Assembly (NCBI GenBank): GCA_005784505.1
Contig: VCAZ01000349.1
Location: 62,001 to 126,000, forward strand
DNA length: 64,000 nucleotides
DNA from: Bagarius yarrelli
Taxonomy: Eukaryota > Chordata > Actinopteri > Siluriformes > Sisoridae
Direction: 5' to 3'
In this document: in pieces, positions 49,620 to 62,539 of the stretch
Layout of the letters: every line of letters starts with the position of its first letter
Position numbering within the stretch: position 1 is the stretch's first letter
Program-made: the position numbers and the translations under genes
The notes under the pieces: generated by a model
Seen by the model: only the letters and a program-made list of their open reading frames with translations
Told to the model about the DNA's origin: nothing
Database searches by the model: none

Positions 49620-50635
49620 CTGCACAGAGGCCACACCCCCTTCATAAAGACTGACATGTACAGAGGCCACAACCACTTTACAGAGACCGACATGTATGGC
49701 GGCGACAACCACTTTACAGAGACTGACATGTACGGAGGCCACAACCAGTTTACAGAGACTGACATGTATGGAGGCCACAACCAGTTTACAGAGACTGACA
49801 TGTATGGAGGCCACACCCCCTTCATAAAGACTGATATGTACAGAGGCCACAACCACTTTACAGAGACCGGCATGTATGGAGGTGACAACCACTTTACAGA
49901 GACTGACATATACAGAGGCCACAACCACTTTACAGAGACCGGCATGTATAAAGGCCAAGATCACTTTACAGAGACTGACATGTACGGAGGCCACAACCAC
50001 TTTGCAGAGACTGACATGCAAGGAGGCCACTCCCCTTCACAAAGACTGTCATGTACAGAGGCAACAACGTTTCAAAAGGGATTGGCATGCAGAGGTAGCG
50101 ACTCATTTACAGACTGACATGTACAGAGTCAAGACCCGCTTTACAGAGACCTTTTTTTTTTTGTTTAGCGCTTTTTACAAGTGTCATTGTCACAAAGCCG
50201 TTTTACACAATCGAGATTGACATGTACAGAGGCCACTCCTCTCCTTAAAGTGATTAACATATAAAGACCAAGCCTCTTTCACAGAGAAGGACATGTAGGC
50301 CCCCTCTTCCCCCTCTTACAGAGACATGTACAAAGGACACAACCCCTTTGCAAAAAGTGACATGTACAAAAGCCACACCTCTTCAAAGAGACCATAAGGC
50401 CATACTCTTTACAGAGAGACCGACATGACATGTACATACTAGACCATACTACCATACTACAGAGGGGGATCACACAGAGACTAACATGTACAGAGGTCAC
50501 ACCATCTCACAGTGACTGACATGTTTAGAGGCTACACACCCTCCCAATGACTTACATGTATAGAGACACACCCCTATTACAAAGACTGACATGTAGAGGC
50601 CACGCCTCCTATACAGAGACTGACTGGGACTTTGT
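49620..50635. repeat. 36-bp minisatellite
   Basis: The unit CAGAGGCCACAACCACTT plus TACAGAGACTGACATGTA is repeated about 14 times clearly (49,620-50,035) and then in decayed form to about 50,635. As 36 is a multiple of three and stops are lacking, both strands show long open frames (for example a 12-residue repeat with 'TDMYGGHNHFTE'). These are a consequence of the repeat; no splice or homology evidence for a gene was seen. Confidence 0.92.
50148..50216 (+). mobile_element. Short repeat insertion within the minisatellite
   Basis: A T-run, then 'GTTTAGCGCTTTTTACAAGT' and 'CATTGTCACAAAGCC', interrupts the unit between ACAGAGAC and TGACATGTACAG. The wording resembles a dispersed fish repeat with a 'CACAAAGCAGCTTTACA' motif. 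The source family is not certain. Confidence 0.45.
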
Positions 50636-51954
50636 ACCTTGCATTTATCAGTCACATTGCCTACAGAGGTCATGCCCCCTTCCACCTTATATGAAATGAG
50701 CTTCCTAAAATAACGATAAGAATTCTTTTCATTATTAGCTGTAATGTGCCTCAAAAAAAAAAATCCTATAATGCTTTTATGTCCTCAGCAACATGACCTC
50801 TTTAAACATTTTGCATTTTACAGTTAAAAGTTACATTCCTGCCCTCCAAATCTGCTACATCAATTCTGTCAAATAAGAAACAGGTATGAATGGAATAAAT
50901 ATCAACTCCCTCTTCCCTAAGGTTATAATCTGCTGAGTGTTGTATTAATTTAATAAATCTGTCCCTGACTCCTCCGCGCACTATGGTCCTGCTGACTCAG
51001 TCAAACGATCTCTTGCTCTCTTCGCATTTTCCTGCGTGACCTGGACACTGAGGAGATGTAGGACCTTGTGACTTTGAGCAAGTGCCGACCACGATTCAAT
51101 AACACACCACTGGCCCAGAAAGGCCTTGCTCTCCTCTCTGAATGCAGGAGTCTGTATCTTTGTGTAGCGGATTTAGAGCTTGCAGAGGATGTGAGTGTGT
51201 GACAGCATGAGACAGTGCAGTCGAATAGGTTTTATTTCTTTTCGCCGTCCAGAGGGATGACTTAGTGTTTCCTTAACAGCCAGGGTTGCTTAACTGCATT
51301 TACTCATGGGTCTGATAAATCTGCCTTTTTATTAAAATTTAATTTATGTTTTTATGCCTACAAAACAACTTTGAATTCAGCCTTTGAAGCGCGCTAAAGT
51401 CAAATACATATTTATAGGCTGAACAGTGCAGTTCAAACAGAGGTTAGCGAAACCTTCACTGCTGTTAAGGACATTGTGGATTTGACCTTCTTTGTTAGAG
51501 AATCTTTAACGTGAGGAGCGAGGACTTGCTGGCATGACGCTATTTATATACAGAAAAACAAAGCTAAAGTAAAACAGCTTGTTAAACCGGTGGTCATTCC
51601 TCTAGCTAGTACATGCTTAGCAGTAATTATACGGGCTTAAAAACACGAATTCAGTGAATTTATATTATAACAAAAAGCTCCATCGGCTTCCTCTGCACTT
51701 TAAGTACAATAGTCATACAATTTTTCCACTTATTTTCATTTATAAATGCCCTTTAGGATTTTTTTTATATACTACACAGTTAATTATACTGCTACTGTAA
51801 TTTTTGGTTTCATTTTAATCAAAGTAGTTTTTATCCGTATTGAATGAACTATTTTAACAGTATATCAATACATTTGATATTACAAAATCATTTTTAGTTT
51901 TTAATATTATAAAATATTAGATTTTTTGGAAAAAGGCCAAAATATTAAAAAATA

Positions 51955-52115
51955 TATTGGTACAACAGCTCAATAGTTCTTTAGTTGAGAGTTTAAATCT
52001 CACAAAAAACAATATGTCATAATTGGGTCCCTAAGCAAGGCTCAATTCTCAACCACTTCCTCCCTTTGGATAAGTTGCTTTGGATAATCTTTGGATAAAA
52101 GTATCAGCTAAATTC
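51955..52115 (+). mobile_element. Decayed SINE
   Basis: 'GGTACAACAGCTCAATAGTT', 'GGGTCCCTAAGCAAGGC' and 'TGGATAAAAGTATCAGCTAA' keep the order of the family at 58,198, though strongly diverged. Confidence 0.5.
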
Positions 52116-52540
52116 TGTTTGAATTCTTTTTTTTACTGTTTTGTAAGATGTTATATTGTATATACTGTTTAATCCACAAATCATTATGAAGACTAAATTG
52201 ATGCTAATTTACTCAAATTTGTCAAAATGCCTTTTAATAGTGAACCTTCTGTATTTAAACTCTAGTTAGTAACAGACAAACAGAATCAGCAGTTCGCAAC
52301 GGCCTCTGTACCCACAAACATATGCTGCATTCTGGTAAAAATCTGAATAAAAACGGCCTACGGATAGGATTTTTAAGGTTTTTTCAGGTTGAATCTCAGG
52401 AGGCGTAATGTTTCCATGGCTGCATTGACTTTTTATTTTTGTTTCACTGACTTCTCAATTTGTTCACAAAAATCAGCACAACCTGTGACATGAGATTTAT
52501 GTATAAAAGAGACTCACACCACCTCACCAAAAACATGCTA

Positions 52541-52590
52541 AGCAGCAGCCGCAGCAGCCGCAGCAGCCTCAGCAGCCGCAGCAGCAGTTC
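52541..52590 (+). repeat. CAG/CCG trinucleotide repeat
   Basis: Imperfect (CAGCAGCCG) units. A short Gln-Pro-rich or Ser-Arg-rich frame can be read, but no flanking exon signals or homology support a gene. Confidence 0.85.
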
Positions 52591-52599
52591 TTCCTGTCC

Positions 52600-55150
52600 T
52601 TGACAAAACCTCCTGCCGAGCATGAATGCACTGACTGCGCCCCGTTGCCGAGTTCAGCTCTCTCACCAAGCCACTCTAGATGCAGCTGCAGTTTTTCTTA
52701 AAAACTCAAAACACCCATAAATCACAAAGAGGTACATCATCAAGAACTTAGCAAACAAATTGCTTGTTCAGGTTTATTTTTCTCTTCCATTCTTTCTTTT
52801 TTTTAACGCATAATACAAATCTTATACTTATTCACACTTGTCAGGTTTATACATTTATACATTAACTCCAGAAGTACTTACAGTTCCGCTTTTGCCATCT
52901 AGACAATGAGCGAGGGACTGATACAAAGATAGAGGGTATAAAAGTGGCAAGGATACTATGCAAGTTAGACATAAAGCAACAAAATGTAAAATAATGTCTT
53001 TAAAAATATTACATAAATAAAACATCTCTTAACCAGACGAATTTTACTGCCGCTGGTTCCTGACCAGCCTCCTAACGACTACAACCGCACATGATCGGGT
53101 CGGTACACACAGCCCATTCTATCACCGATCAGTGGAAAAAGTGCCACCAGCTTCACTGCATATGTCACATGTTTTACCGGTAGCCTGTGTGGAGTTAGCC
53201 AACAATTAACTATAAGAAAAAACAATCTAATATGCAAGCCTTAAAACCAACGCCATGGTCACTATTCTCATAGCGGGTTAAGTGGAGTGATTGCAGCTAT
53301 TACACAAAACACAATGGCTGGTCAGGAGTGTCTTTTTGTTTTGGTAGCGTCTATTTAAAGACGTTATTCAAATAAAGATGTTTGTTACTTTACAGCCTTA
53401 TAAACTTATGACAATCTACCATGTATAGACTATTATGGACATTATGGTTACATGTGTCAACAACATTTTTCTCGATTATACAAATTTTATCTTTTACCTG
53501 GTCGGTGGACATGGTTTCTGAACAAAGTTTCTGCATTTACAGTTTCCGTCAGCTTGCACAAGAAATTCACATAGGGTGAAATTCACATTTATCTCTCTGT
53601 TCTATGAATAAGGGCAAAAAAAGGCCACACCCAAGATTGTTGATTGACAGTGCGATTTTAGAGTAGCCTCGGTCCGAACATTGTTACCAGATTGGGTGGG
53701 TTTTCCCACTGTTTTGCTTCAGACCAAAAAAATGCATTGGGCTGGTTAATAAAATGTGGGCAGATTTTTGATACAAATGGTAGAAGTTTACATATGGATT
53801 TTGGACTGATATATATATTTTTTAATGGATGGGGTTGTACTCAGGCTTGAGTGAGATGTAAAATATCTGCAGTTGTTTCGAGGCTGAAGTTTCTAATTTC
53901 TAATGTTGTGCTACAATAAGCAAGTTTTACAGTGAATGCAGCCGAAGTGTAAACTCTCAGAGAACACTGGTATGTTATCTTTTTCATGTACAATCTTTCT
54001 TAATAGAACTGTTGAGAAATGTTTATAATAAACAATGCATTAGGTTAATTGTTTTATTAGAACCTGTGTGAGTTGTTGTTAAAGATAACATGGTAACACT
54101 ACATTAAGCTCACTTTTGTAGATAAAGATGTCTGTTAATGTCAAAAATATTTTTAAGCTGGTTTTGGAGCAGTTGTTGTGTCCATACACAGAGCTCATTA
54201 GCATTTATTGCAACATGCACTGCAACGGATCGCTTTGAACATAAATGTTTTTTAAGGAAAATGAGTGGGTTTTTTTTTAGACTATCATTAAAATTTTTTA
54301 GTCAAAATATGTTGTTAAGATGTACCTGGTTTGTTAGCTTCTTTTCTAGTTAAAGCTGAAGTGCTACATTCACACTTAGCTAATGTACTCTGATTTATAT
54401 AAATCTGACTTAAAGGTAAGAAAATATTTCTTCAGCTGTTTAACATGAAAATTTCAGTTAGGAATTTTCAGTTAGGCGATGTCAACAAAAATAACTTAAG
54501 CTTTTTTAAAATAAAGCAATCACGATATAGCACTAACACTTTTAGACAGTATAATTTGTTAGGTTAGGTATGGAGATAGTGGGGTTAGTTACGTTAGTTT
54601 GCTTTTTAATGAAGAATTTTAACCTGCAACAATCACAAAATAGGCAACGAAATTCAGGAGGGTATGTTAACTGTAGCCTGATAGCACTGAAGGTCTACAT
54701 CCCACCCTCACGGGCCAAACCAAAACCTCCTGAACGCATGAATGCACATAGACTAGACAAACAGAGACATTACTACAATACATCATGTGTCATTCACTGG
54801 TGAGAAAACTTTATAGTACAGTACTAAAATACCGAACATAAAAATGGTACCCGATTACACGCTGCTGCTGTGGTCAGAATCAAAGGTACAAAAATCACAT
54901 AAGCTATAATCAAATCCGATCATATTCCTATTTTTCAAAAGAATAGTACAACCATGACGTCATCTTTTAGACCCTTTACCCTGTAGTTGACTTCAGTGTG
55001 GAAACACAACACGGATATTAATTCAGGTTTTCACTGTTTTGATCAAAGTATGTTGCTTTAAGTGCGCTCCACTAACAAGTCATTACAAGCTCAACTCATG
55101 GTAATGGAATATAATTTAACTGCACAGAGCATAAACAAATGTATTTTCTT
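52600..55150. other. Non-coding region
   Basis: No exon recognised. A fragment at about 53,585-53,630 ('TCTCTGTTCTATGAATAAGG', then GCAAAAAAAGG) resembles the tail of the SINE at 56,600. Confidence 0.45.
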
Positions 55151-55152
55151 AA

Positions 55153-55154
<2 letters not shown>

Positions 55155-55210
<56 letters not shown>

Positions 55211-55212
55211 AT
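55155..55212. repeat. (ATCT)n microsatellite
   Basis: About 14 ATCT units. Confidence 0.95.
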
Positions 55213-56599
55213 TGTATCTACTGTATCTACAGTATTTGTTTTGGTTCGGTCGGTTTGTCTGTCTATCTACGTATAATAACATATTTACATTATGTTATAT
55301 TTACAGCGAAGAGCAGGGAGATGAAAGTCTGGAAGAATAGAGTGATCATAAAATAACGCCACTCTATACCATTAACATGCTTTGGTTTTGATTCAGACTT
55401 CTTCCTCAGTATATGAATGTGCTGATGACGTATGCTGTCTGCGTGAAAAGGGTGCGCAAAGTTATTCACATACATATGTTGACAGGCAGGTAGGAAAGCC
55501 TATCATAATGTTTGGACCAAACATTTTGATTTCTTGGTCCTACACCTTCCATAGACTATAGAAATACATATAAATACATTAAAACCACTTAACTTGATGA
55601 TAGCTATCCTGATGTAAAGAGGCTTTTAGAATAGAACAAAAAATGTTTCTGGAGACAATCACCTATTATATCTTAAGGTAGGATTGCTGCTTAGTTACTT
55701 CTGTTGTGTAAAATCTAATCAAATCCTGCTTTGTCTCATTTTACAAGATCCTTGCTTCACAAGATTACAGACAAAGCTAAAGACCTGGATTTAAACTTCA
55801 TTTGACCTTCAGTGACCTTTCAAGCCTCTTCTAAATCTGGCAGAATTTGAATAGATAAATATTTTTATTCGAAGACAAACCCAGGTGCATATTTAAAGGA
55901 AAACAGAAGTGAAAATGAAAGCGTTCTGATGGCCGTCTGCTGCAAATCCATTATTCATCGTCCATATGGAAATGAACTGTATGGTGTGGTTAATATATGC
56001 CTGTGTATAAATAGAAGAGGGAAGAGGAGGAGTGTACTCACCTCAAACAGAGTGTGTGTGCGTGTGTATTGCATATATTAACATATGAGGGAAAAAAAAA
56101 CATGGGTGCTGCATGGATGGAAAGAAACAGAAAAGTTAAAGAATACAAACACAACATAAGGATGTAAAGTTTATATGATTTGATTTACCTTGAAAACTCA
56201 CAACCTTTTTTTTACATTCTAGTTCATTTTTATATGTTAGAAGATAAGGGTGCAGCTTGCATATACTTGGGTTATAAACATAACACGCTGAAACCAGATA
56301 GAAAAAGTAGTGCGCCCCAGATAGGAGCACAGGGAGGGGTCTCCTGAAAGGTAAAAAGAAAACACAGACACGTGAATATTATACAGTCATACAAACATGA
56401 GAAATACAAAACATCACTAATAATAAAATAATACAACAAAAATCCAAAGCTCTTGTTAAAAAAAGGAAGATGGACACACACAGGAAGAGAGATAGAGAAA
56501 GCAACAGAGACAAAAAAAAAAAATCAGTTTCAGAGTCAGAAACAAATTAAGAGAAAAAAACACCCCCCCAAAAAAACAAGAGAGACAGAGTAGACAAGC

Positions 56600-56765
56600 G
56601 CTGTGTTGTAGTGGGTTAGGGCGCCGACACTTAAATGCGCAAGTTGTGCTCCGGCGACCCAGGTTCGATTACAACTCCGGCCCCTTCCAGTCCCACTCCC
56701 TCTATCTATATTTCCCCCATTTCATTTTTGGTCTGTTCTATAAATAAAGGCAAAATGCCTGCAAA
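56600..56765 (+). mobile_element. tRNA-derived SINE, plus orientation
   Basis: Head 'GTAGTGGGTTAGGGCGCCGA', then 'TTGTGCTCCGGCGACCCAGG', box-B 'GGTTCGATTAC', pyrimidine-rich body and 'CTATAAATAAAGGCAAAATG' tail. Same family as the minus-strand copy at 20,718. Confidence 0.72.
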
Positions 56766-57387
56766 ATGCAGAGACAGACTGAAACAGAAACATAGAAAAG
56801 GAAAAAAAAACTGTCAGAAGTTGGGTTTTTATACAAACGTAAAGAGAATCTTCTCAAAGTGTGCAAAAACAAAAACAAATACACAGGTGAATTACAGTAG
56901 GAGAATGTCTGTCAGGTTGTACCATCGAGCCAGTAATCATCGTTAGCAAAAGCGCAGATTATGTGTTTGCATTAAATTGTGTTAATTTATTCCCAACTGT
57001 TTATTCTCTTTATTTCGTAGTGTTTCTTCTGCTGCACTGCTTTCAGTATGTGAAGATTTTTTGTCCCATTAGATCAAAACTGTCTTTCGCGACTTTTCCA
57101 GAAAAGCTAGAGGAGAGGTCGGCTAACCCCAAAGCTAACTAACTTGTCTCAGCCTGGCAAAAACTGTTTGCCACTTCAAGATCAGTGCCTACAAGCAGTA
57201 CCAATGACTTGGCTGTAGGTCGGGTAAGTCCTCACTAAAGGAAACCCTTTTTCGCTCAACGTCAAAAAATTTGCAGTTTTCATCATTCTTTTTATTTTGA
57301 TGCGCTACTTGCTACTCATCAAAATGCACATTAACAGAGGGTGATAAAAACATAGCAAGAGAAAGAGTGAAAAAAGCAGAAAGGCAA

Positions 57388-57390
<3 letters not shown>

Positions 57391-57447
<57 letters not shown>
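57391..57447. repeat. (AG)n microsatellite
   Basis: About 27 AG dinucleotides inside a wider purine-rich stretch. Confidence 0.95.
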
Positions 57448-57451
<4 letters not shown>

Positions 57452-57599
57452 CGAAATAGAAAGAAAATAGAGAGTTAGAGAGTAAGACAGATAGAGAAAA
57501 ACAAAGATAAAAAGATAAAGATAAAGTGGGACAGAGTTAAATAATGAAGATAAAAGAGGAGGTTGAGAGACTGTTTAAAATTAAATTAGAGAAATAAAC

Positions 57600-57960
57600 A
57601 ATGAAAGCCTTTTCAGGTCATGTGATCATGTGAGGCGCTCTTTAAAATATCACTGTTCAATGAGATGCTGTGCAGACATTTTATTCCTTTATTAATCTCA
57701 GATTTCAGCTTATTGACAAGCAGCGTCCTGTTAAACTTTTCTTTGCATGCGGAATAAACGTGACAACGTTTATCAGTTCCTGAAGCGCAGAAAATCTTCG
57801 ACATCTCATGATTTCACAGTAATAACCGGGGGATGTTTGACATCATTTTCCATTTGCACTTGGCAAAAGAAGCGCCGCTTTGGCACAGCCGTACGAAAGC
57901 CATAATTGCCAAGGCAAATCTTGTGATGAAGTACTTACGTTAAATCTGACTAAAATTTTC
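57600..57960. promoter_or_regulatory. Candidate regulatory element (NFI-like sites)
   Basis: Contains CACTTGGCAAAAG, CTTTGGCACAG and AATTGCCAAGG within about 70 bp (57,855-57,920). TTGGC and GCCAA are NFI half-sites. The stretch is of mixed composition and has no repeat signature. Whether it is conserved or active is unknown. Confidence 0.25.
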
Positions 57961-58197
57961 TCTGGTTTTTGTCGCAGCAGTAAAACATCAGGATCATTGT
58001 GAAAGCTGCAGTTGTTATTGTGTTGACACAACAGGCTTTAAGTGAACAAAAATACGACCGTCGTTTATTCAGTGACGTTCAATCCAATCTGTCTGTTTAC
58101 ATGACAGATGCTAATGCACGGATCCGATTCATATTCAGTTTATTTCCACATATGAATGAGATCTGAAAATATCGGAATCTATGTACATTTTTCCTGC

Positions 58198-58392
58198 TGG
58201 GGAAGTGGTGGCTCATGGTTAAGGTGTTGGATTACCAACCCGAAGGTTGTGGGTTCAATTCCCAGCTCTGCCAAGCCACAACTGCTGGGCCCCTGAGCAA
58301 GGCCCTTAACCCCCAATTGCTCAGTTGTATAACAAGGAATAATGTAAGTCGCTCTAGATAAGGGCGTCTGCCAAATGCTGTAAATGTAAATG
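58198..58392 (+). mobile_element. tRNA-derived SINE, best-preserved copy
   Basis: Head 'GTGGTGGCTCATGGTTAAGG', box-B 'GGGTTCAATTCCC', then 'CTGCTGGGCCCCTGAGCAAG', 'GCCCTTAACCCCCAATTGC' and tail 'AAGTCGCTCTAGATAAGGGC' with GTCTGCCAAATGCTG. It is used here as the reference for the diverged copies in the window. Confidence 0.92.
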
Positions 58393-58399
58393 CTTACAT

Positions 58400-61300
58400 G
58401 GTCTGTGCCACACTGGGAGAAAAAAAATCAGAATCGGGTCACTTGATACATACAGGTCTTCTGTTTTAATATGTGGCTCCAATATTGTTAACAAAGTATT
58501 AAACTGAGTCACTAACATTCTAAAATAAACGTTAAATCAAATTATTAGGATAATGAATAAAATTTCAGACCTTAGTAATCAAAGACTTTAGGCGTCCAAA
58601 AGAAGTAATATGTGAAGGGCCCCTAAATCATGCATCATGTAATAATTTAACGGAGTTGCCTTAAAGGTTTCGTATTAGCATTGTTAGCAATTTAACACAC
58701 ACAACAATGCAGCTAGCATTTTTAAAAAAAATTCAAGTTGTAACGCTGACTTATAAATATGTCAATTTTCACCCAATCAGTTGTACTGTATTTGGAAACG
58801 ATCACCTGTGGGATTGAATCACAAATTTTTTTAGCAGAGTTAAAAAAAAAAAAATTGGGGAAATTAAGAAATTTATGTGATTTATTGCATAAAAAAAGCT
58901 AAATCATAAGAGCAGTAACGTAAAGGATTAATGTGCTGCATATGTAAATATTTATTATATGTATATATACTCTGGAGCCGGATGTCTGCTTTAAAGCTGA
59001 TTGTTCTCCTCAGGCTGTTTCTTAGATCACAGGCTCTTTAGATCAACGTGCACAGGTGCAAAGTTTCTTTTAAAGCTAACAAAGCGACATGGAAGAAAAG
59101 GAAAAAAGGTTAGCCTGGGCAAGTTCACCTCTGCAAGAGTTGTGACTAACAGGCTTGATTCCTCAAGGTGAAAATCACAGGCCAGGGAGTGGAGTAAAAG
59201 CCTCAGCAGCGAAAAAAATCCAGAAATCAGCTTTTCTCTTTAATAAGCCTCAAAAAGATGGAGGGAAACAACCATAACCCTACCCGCAGCTCTGATGCAA
59301 GCATGCGATCACTCACCGGTTGCCCTTTCATATTAAATAGAGTGTTAAAAATGTCTTTTTTTAAAACAATTTTAATTTGACTGCTCCAACTGTTCTTCTA
59401 TTCTAAATTAAAAAAACAACAGCATGCTAATCTGGCTATTGATGAATAACTGCTAAAAGCTAATGCATATCAGTAAGTTCCTGCAAAGTTAAAGCGTTTT
59501 ATCTTCTCCATCTCTCACTTTTAATCAGTGTCACAATCTGAACAGAACAAAATGTTGCATGGTGTTATACAGCAGAAGATTTAGTCCTAAAATTCGCTGC
59601 AACTAGTCATTTCATGGTTGAATTTAAGGCAGAGATTTTGGTCATGTTAGTTTAATTAGATAAAAATGAGTCGGGATTTGAGAATTTTTATGTCCTGCTT
59701 TTCTGTTTTTGGAGAATAAATTTGATGATATATTTTAGGATTATTTTAGATTTTTAAGGAAGATAGACAGGTTACTGATGCCAACTGATTGCATGTTTAC
59801 CTGAACGATAACCGATATGCAAAACTTTAGTTTGGCTTAGAACTAGAAGTAGAAGTAGAACTAGTTTGTGATGTAGAAGTCTTTCAAGCTCTTCCCATGA
59901 TGCCATGCTATAAAGGCACCGATATCCAATGATGGAAAAAAAAGGATTAAATATTGTAAACTTTAAAAAGATCTCTGAAAAAGATCTTTTTGAATATGAC
60001 CAACCATATCGTAAAAACCAGTGGCAGGCGGTTTTGTATCTGGGCCTTCGGTGGGGACTTGCCCGACTGACACACCTCTTAATACCACCACTATCATGTC
60101 ATAATTAACCATCACAAAAAGGCAATATAACATGTCGTGGCATTAGAGAGAGACTCTGTCAGCCTTTGTGGGCGTAAACATTCTAATTCAACTGTACAGG
60201 CGCTTTTCGGTAGTCGAACTTGGCTGGAACAGTTTTACTCTGATCAACCAATCAGAAGATGGAAAAATGCTGATGTCATTGTGGGCCAGCTAGCGGGGCT
60301 TGGGAGATTTGAATTTGAAATCGTGTTGGTTACAGAAACAGTCTTTAACCAATCAGCAATCTGCTACTGCTAATATAGGTTAAGTTCCATGGGCAGCACT
60401 ACTGATTCTGAAGGCTTTGGCAGATTAGGTTATATGACATGTACTGGAAGCAGTGCAGCAGAGAAACGCTATGAAATAAAGAGAATAAACTGTTGCGAAT
60501 CAATTAATACAATTTAATGGAACAAATATTAGAATTATTATTTGTAAATGTAGGTCAGTCTCTGATATTGTTTAGACCAGCAGAGAAGGACTTGCTGACC
60601 CCGACTGCACACCACTAATAGAAACTACACGCTAGCATTTGCCATGTCTGAAATCTGAGCCGTTTGGCTAATTAGACTCTAATCCAGACATCCCAGCTTT
60701 TTTGCAAATTTCTCTTTTTCTATGTTTTTCTCCCGGTCCCCTAGTGTGCACAGTCAGGGGCAAAGGCTGTGTTCTTGAGCTTCTCTCACAAGCAGGAGGT
60801 GTAGAAAAAGTGTGTTAGTTCACTGCTGGTCCTCACAGCTGCAGAGAAAAGATGTGATGGCGCCGAGGAGCCGGAGTACGGGGGCAGCACCAACCTGCTA
60901 ATCTTACCGCTATCCCTGTGCCACGGTTGCCTGGTAACCCAGAAGCTTGGAGGTGCCGCGCCTGATAATTAGCCACAAGAGCGACGGGTGGATGTCAAAC
61001 TAACGCATGCCGATTGTATTTCGATCTTGGTGGGTGCACACCCACTCGGTGCTACTTAAGCAGATGCAGGTGGCGAAGGTTAATTGACTGTAGCATTATG
61101 TTTGCTAAATTTGATTCAAACGTTACATCTGTTCTTATTTTTCTTTTTAACAGAAGCAGATTGTAAAACTGCTTTTTAATTTTGTAAAGATTTCTTTTTT
61201 AAATGATGGAAAGTTTGCTGTTCTCTGGAAACAGTTTCAGCATGTAAGAGAAAGTAAGTCTTAAACATCCTTTTATTACTCTGCAATATTTTATTTTTTT

Positions 61301-61590
61301 GAGCAGTCAGAAAAGATCCACTGTAGCTGTGTCCTAACTGATGTACTCAATAATTATGCTACACAATTACGCTACGCACCATATACTCAAGTGTCTAGTG
61401 TAGCAATGTTAACAGGGTCTCAAATGAAACACTAAAGATTTTTTAATAAGCAAAAGTAAAAGCTGTTTCTCAGTCGATGATAAATGATGTCAAAGGTATG
61501 TAACAGGACGGCGTTAGCTTTAGCATGCGGGTACAGTGAATTTAGTTTGGGAAATTGGCAGACACATACTGGCGCTTGCTCTTCTCTCTC
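58400..61590. other. Non-coding region without recognised genes
   Basis: No exon recognised. 59,990-60,460 has the texture of an old dispersed repeat ('GGCCTTCGGTGGGGACTTGC', repeated CCAATCAG words), but I could not name it. 60,840-61,060 is GC-richer, with an X-box-like palindrome, described under findings. Confidence 0.45.
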
Positions 61591-61925
61591 GCTGTCCTAC
61601 TCACTCATGCTCTCTCATTTACTCAGTCGTTTAGTCTCAATGTCTCTTTTTCTCTCTCTTTTCGTTCATCACTCTTTCCACACCTTAACTCCCTTACTTT
61701 CCTTTTTTACTCACTCACTCACTCACTCACTCACTCACTCTCACTTAGCCACTCACTATATATTTACTCTTTTTCTTTCACTCATTTACTTTTTTCTATT
61801 AATAGCTCTCTTTTTATGACCTACTCACTCATTCCTTCACTTACTAACTGTATATTTTTATCACTCCTTTATTATCTCTCTCTCTCTTTCTATCTCTCAT
61901 TCTTCAACTCACTCACTTACTTTCT
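61590..61925. repeat. Pyrimidine-rich and (ACTC)n repeat
   Basis: About nine ACTC units near 61,709-61,744 within a longer CT-rich tract. Hydrophobic open frames here reflect composition only. Confidence 0.85.
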
Positions 61926-62539
61926 GTATAGACTCATGCCAGAAGTTTTTTCCCCTATCCTATGAGATGAATTCAGGCCTCACAGATCAGCTTCATGCAG
62001 ATTTTCCATTGGTGTCCCTCAAGGCTCGCTGTTCATTTCTCTTCCTTCTTTCTCTGTTTCCTCTCTGTAAGGCATGTGTATTGTCTTGACATGACTTCTT
62101 CTACCCTACCATTGCTGTAGGTATGCCACCCAAATCATCTTCTCCTTTTCTTCATCAGAGAGAGGGATAGAGTTTTAGATCTCAGCATGTCTGCCAGACA
62201 TCTCAGCCTTGAGAACATTTCAGCACCTGGAGCTAAATCCGAAACAGAGAGCTGAGATGCTACTTATTTCTGATTTCTTCCCAAAATCACAAAGACCACA
62301 ATCATCTTGAGACTTACAAGCAAAGATTTCTGCTTACATACTTTTTCTACATACAGTACATGCAACTCTACTTTCTACTTATTAATAGTCTAGCAATATT
62401 TTTTATTCTGCCATCTTAATTAAATTGTATGTATTTTTTAACAGATCTGCTTTTTTTACATTAGCACCAGAATCGTTAAACACACCACAAATATATCATT
62501 ACTAATATATTTTACAGTTTTTAGGGTAGAAGGGTTTGG

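Noticed and set aside
49566..50117. 183-residue repeat protein frame
   Set aside because: Explained by the 36-bp minisatellite. The opposite strand is also open in other frames, and no splice or homology signal was seen.
52538..52710. Gln-Pro-rich frame followed by a Cys/Ser-rich end
   Set aside because: It arises from a CAG/CCG repeat; no exon boundaries or homology were seen.
59990..60460. Possible old dispersed repeat
   Set aside because: The texture is suggestive, but I could not tie it to a named family or find its ends.
61484..61965. Open frames of 111 and 136 residues
   Set aside because: They follow the ACTC/CT repeat; low-complexity Leu/Ser/Thr/His composition only.
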